The notes under the pieces: model-generated
What the model was told of the DNA's origin: nothing
The model's input: the letters and a program-made list of their open reading frames with translations, nothing else
The model's database searches: none
Assembly (NCBI RefSeq): GCF_003473485.1
Contig: NC_053045.1
Coordinates: 53,982,494-54,046,493, forward strand
Direction: 5' to 3'
Source of the DNA: Medicago truncatula
Taxonomy: Eukaryota; Streptophyta; Magnoliopsida; Fabales; Fabaceae
Length of the DNA stretch: 64,000 nt
Shown here: positions 61,134-64,000 of the stretch, piece after piece
How positions within the stretch are numbered: the first letter of the stretch is position 1
Layout of the letters: each line of letters opens with the position of its first letter
Translations under genes and position numbers: made by a program

Positions 61134-61147
61134 ATTCCACGTGGAAT
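61134..61147. promoter_or_regulatory. palindromic G-box upstream of CAS
   Basis: ATTCCACGTGGAAT is a 14-bp perfect palindrome with the CACGTG core, 170-180 bp upstream of the CAS start codon. G-boxes bind bZIP and bHLH (including PIF) factors and are common in light-regulated plastid genes. Its function here is inferred. Confidence 0.6.
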
Positions 61148-62577
61148 TTTTGTTTTGGAGGAGAATATAATTTGGGAGATTCTCATTGGTAGACTGAACT
61201 TGATTTGAATATTTAGTAGTGTGATGTGTGAATATCATTCATCTTTCTTCAACAGCCATAATTTATGTTTAGTTAATGGGTAGTATAGTAAATTCACAGT
61301 AGCCATGCAAATAGATCAGACCACGTACAAAACATGAAAAGAAAAGGGAGGAAAACAATTCTGTTCCAATGCAAACTTCAATTCTTGTTCTCAATCTTTC
61401 AACTAGGTGAGTTTTCAATTCAAATCTTAGAAATGGTTTTGGGAATGAGAAATAGATGATGTTGAAATTGGGATTTTTAGAGATTCTTATGAGTTTAGTA
61501 ATTGCATGTGTAGGAAAAGTGATGCATATTGCTGTTAGTAATAAGAATTTCAAATTCTGAAAGTGAAACAGTGCGTAATGTATGCATGGAGGAACACAAG
61601 TTCCAATTGAGACAGTAGAAAAAATGAAAGGAATCAATTCAAATCATAATGAAAGAAAGATAATGAAGTTTATTTATCTCAAATTTATTTATTTAATTTC
61701 TTAAAAAAAAATTTTAAAAAAAACTTATTTATTTAAGTGAAATAAAAACATGGGCCAAAAAAAACTTGCATCCCGAATTGGGTTTGACTGGGTAACCGAT
61801 TTTGTAAAATTTCTATAACTTGTCAGGTTTTTGACTTAGGGCCGTTGATATTCACTCACATCACTCCCGATCACGTTTCTAAATTCTAATTTTGGTTCGT
61901 TTCTTCTTCTTAATTGAGATTTTGTTTAAGAGAATCTGTGAAATTGAGTGTCTTGTCATGTAATTTTAAACTCTTCATGACTTTTATTTTTTGTTGCTTT
62001 TTCAATTCTAGTTGATAGTTCAATCTTTTATGAAATTTTTGGGGGTTATGGTTTAAAACCTTTTTTTTTTTGTTACAATGATTTAAAACCTTTGAATTAG
62101 GGCTTTTATTATTATTAAATATTAAAATAAAGTAGATTTGTTTTTAATTTTTGGCGCTTTTACAAATTTTGTTCTTTCTTAGTTTTGGAATTTGAAGGAG
62201 CGTCGCTAGCAGCAGTCGAATCACGCAAGTTCAAATGGGTAACTCAAATAATCTATTTTATATATTGGTTAACATGCACTTCATCCATCTGTTATGATGT
62301 ACATTTTGAGTTTAAAACCATGTGAAGATAAAATTCTTGTTGTTTTCCTGTTTTATGAAAATGCAACCTCTTGATTGAGTGTTAATATGCACATGATTTG
62401 GTTATGTTTTTTTTATCTTGATTCAGTCCATTTCATTCTCTATTATTATATCCAATGCCGTTCTTCTATTCTGTTAGTTGCTATTGTTGTTGTGCCTTGT
62501 TCCTTTTTTAACTTTCAATCAACCATATTAAAATAACCTCACCCTTTCATTTTTTATTTGATCAAAACATTAAACAG
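61148..62577. other. intergenic
   Basis: No gene is supported. A segment at 62274-62400 (CATCCATCTGTTATGATGTA ... TTGATTGAGTGTTAATATGC) recurs at 62820-62945, flanking a candidate exon. Confidence 0.45.
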
Positions 62578-62751
62578 AATTTGCTAAGGAGCATTGTTTA
62601 AATACAAACAAAAATGAAGTTGCTAAGAAACAAAAAGTAAGACGCATAGGGAGAAAGTTTCGTCTGGAGAATGTTCGTCGTGCAAGAAACAAGAACGAAG
62701 TTGCCGCAGAGCGAGAGAAACAGTTTCTTGCTAATAATAAAAAAAGAGCAA
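62578..62751 (+). CDS. candidate exon of an unrecognised gene (partial)
   Basis: An open stretch between an acceptor (TTAAACAG) and a donor (GTAAGTTT) encodes a very basic, helical peptide: FAKEHCLNTNKNEVAKKQKV, then RRIGRKFRLENVRRARNKNE and VAAEREKQFLANNKKRA. I do not recognise the family. A repeated 125-bp flank on each side suggests a duplicated intron-exon unit. No start codon exon or further exon is established, so this may be a relic. Confidence 0.25.
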
Positions 62752-63064
62752 GTAAGTTTTACTCAATGCTGTAATGATGTATTGATATGTTCTTTGCAGT
62801 TATATTAATTTGGGTTAACATGTACTTCGTCCATCTGTTATGATTTACATCTTGACTTTAAAACTATGTGAACATACAATTATTTTTGCTTTCCTGTTTT
62901 TATGAAAATGCAAGTTCTTGATTGAGTGTTAATATACACATATGTTTATCTTGCCATTGTTGCCAGGCTTGGGAAATTCAGCCCATTTCATTCTCTATTA
63001 TCTCCTATGGCTGTTGTGTGTTGTCTTTTTTTTATAAGCGTTAGCGCAATAAGAAGAGTGGAAC

Positions 63065-63244
63065 GGGCCGGTCTCTTCTAGCTTAACCAAGTAGGTCCTG
63101 GGTTCGAATCCAGCCTTGGGCATGCAGCAGTGTTAAAACTCTTAGGGAGAGCCTGCCGCCCATTTGGGTCCCACAATGCTCGAAGAATTAGTCTCCGTAG
63201 TTGCGCGTGGAGGATACCCGATTTACACCAAAAAAAAAAAAAAA
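63065..63244 (+). repeat. tRNA-derived SINE, copy 2
   Basis: Same family as 41500-41690: TCTAGCTTAACCAAGTAGGT, B box GGGTTCGAATCC, 3' end GATTTACACC plus an A tail. Flanked by AGTGGAAC (63057-63064, 63245-63252). Confidence 0.87.
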
Positions 63245-63252
63245 AGTGGAAC

Positions 63253-64000
63253 ACTCCGCACCCGTACGCTAATCTATACACCTTATGTTCTTTTTCCTTT
63301 TTAAGTGTCATTTTGCAATATTAACATTGTATTTTTGTACCTTTACTTTCTATTATACTCTTATTTTAATCCACCAATATATTCATATTTTTTTCACACA
63401 CTTTCTCTTTCCAATAAATTGAGTATATTATCTTTTTTCGTAAGTCTCTCTCATAACAAACAATTGTTAATTTTGAGATAACAAGAAACAAATTTTGTTT
63501 TTTAAAAAAAACTTTAGTTTACCATATATATATAGTTTTAATTAGTTTGATTGAAAAAGATAAGAGTAATTAACAAATGATGTAATCGACAAATCGTACT
63601 TTTAAAATTTCAAAAGATTATTAAATAGAAAAGCTAAATCCGCATTCAAACGACACTTAAAAAAGAACGAACGTAAACATAATTATCAATATTTGAAAGA
63701 AGCAAAATTTCATGAAATAGCAAATTTTTTCTATGACGATGCTATATTGATGGTGTTTTAAAATCAATAACAAAAATAAGAATTTTTTGTTATACTTGTT
63801 ATATTATTATTGTAAAAAGATAAATATAATTCGTTGAGTTTGTTACATTTTTTTGAAAGTTATAAATATCTATTCTTATAATTTTTAATCTATATAAAAA
63901 AAATTATTTAAAATGTATTCCATTATTTTCTCCAGCAGCCGATCGAATTGTTTTCTGTTGCAAACATAAATTATTCAGATTGCATAGTTTTCGGAAACTA
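63253..64000. other. intergenic
   Basis: AT-rich. No gene or clear repeat. Confidence 0.5.

Noticed and set aside
61269-61637. 122-codon frame on the minus strand
   Set aside because: Hydrophobic, low-information sequence upstream of CAS, with no recognisable domain.
63090-63115. Possible tRNA gene (GGGTTCGAATCC box)
   Set aside because: The sequence does not fold into a cloverleaf and belongs to a SINE with target duplications.

Overview
The window is AT-rich plant nuclear DNA with intron-bearing genes, many small inverted-repeat transposons and tRNA-derived SINEs. The gene content (tandem strictosidine-synthase-like genes, MIS12, a tetraspanin, a CPP1-type gene and the calcium sensor CAS) and the repeat types suggest a legume, most likely Medicago or a close relative. 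That is my inference from memory of these families, not a search result.

Layout. 1-3.4 kb is intergenic with one MITE. 3.4-30.1 kb is a segmental array: four strictosidine-synthase-like (SSL) genes on the + strand (3453, 10146, 19203, 25364). SSL-2 and SSL-3 are each followed by a decayed 3' fragment of MIS12, and the fourth SSL is followed by the one intact MIS12 gene (27710-30058, minus). A DUF247 pseudogene split by a solo LTR (5556-7567) lies behind SSL-1. A young Ty1-copia element (12111-16991) sits in the first MIS12 relic. SSL-4 is broken by a 53-bp deletion.

30-45 kb is repeat-rich and gene-poor. It holds an isolated exon of the proteasome ATPase gene RPT3 (33839-34072), an inverted repeat built from another RPT3 exon (36998-37188), two Mutator-like elements with 9-bp target duplications, an F-box pseudogene (39937-40702), a SINE and a hAT-like element. 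45.5-46.6 kb is an intact two-exon tetraspanin gene. 47.3-50.0 kb is a head-to-head inverted repeat of a pararetrovirus (Caulimoviridae) movement-protein region, an endogenous viral fossil.

52.5-61.0 kb carries two minus-strand genes for chloroplast proteins: a CPP1-like/DUF3353 gene whose long intron holds nested MITEs, and CAS, the thylakoid calcium-sensing receptor, with a palindromic G-box upstream. The rest is intergenic, with a SINE and one possible exon of an unrecognised gene near 62.6 kb.

The strongest unusual signals are the pararetrovirus inverted repeat (a natural hairpin of viral sequence), the RPT3 exon hairpin, and the SSL/MIS12 block duplications, whose nested insertions give a relative history. 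All exon models were built by eye from splice sites and reading phase; none has transcript support here.
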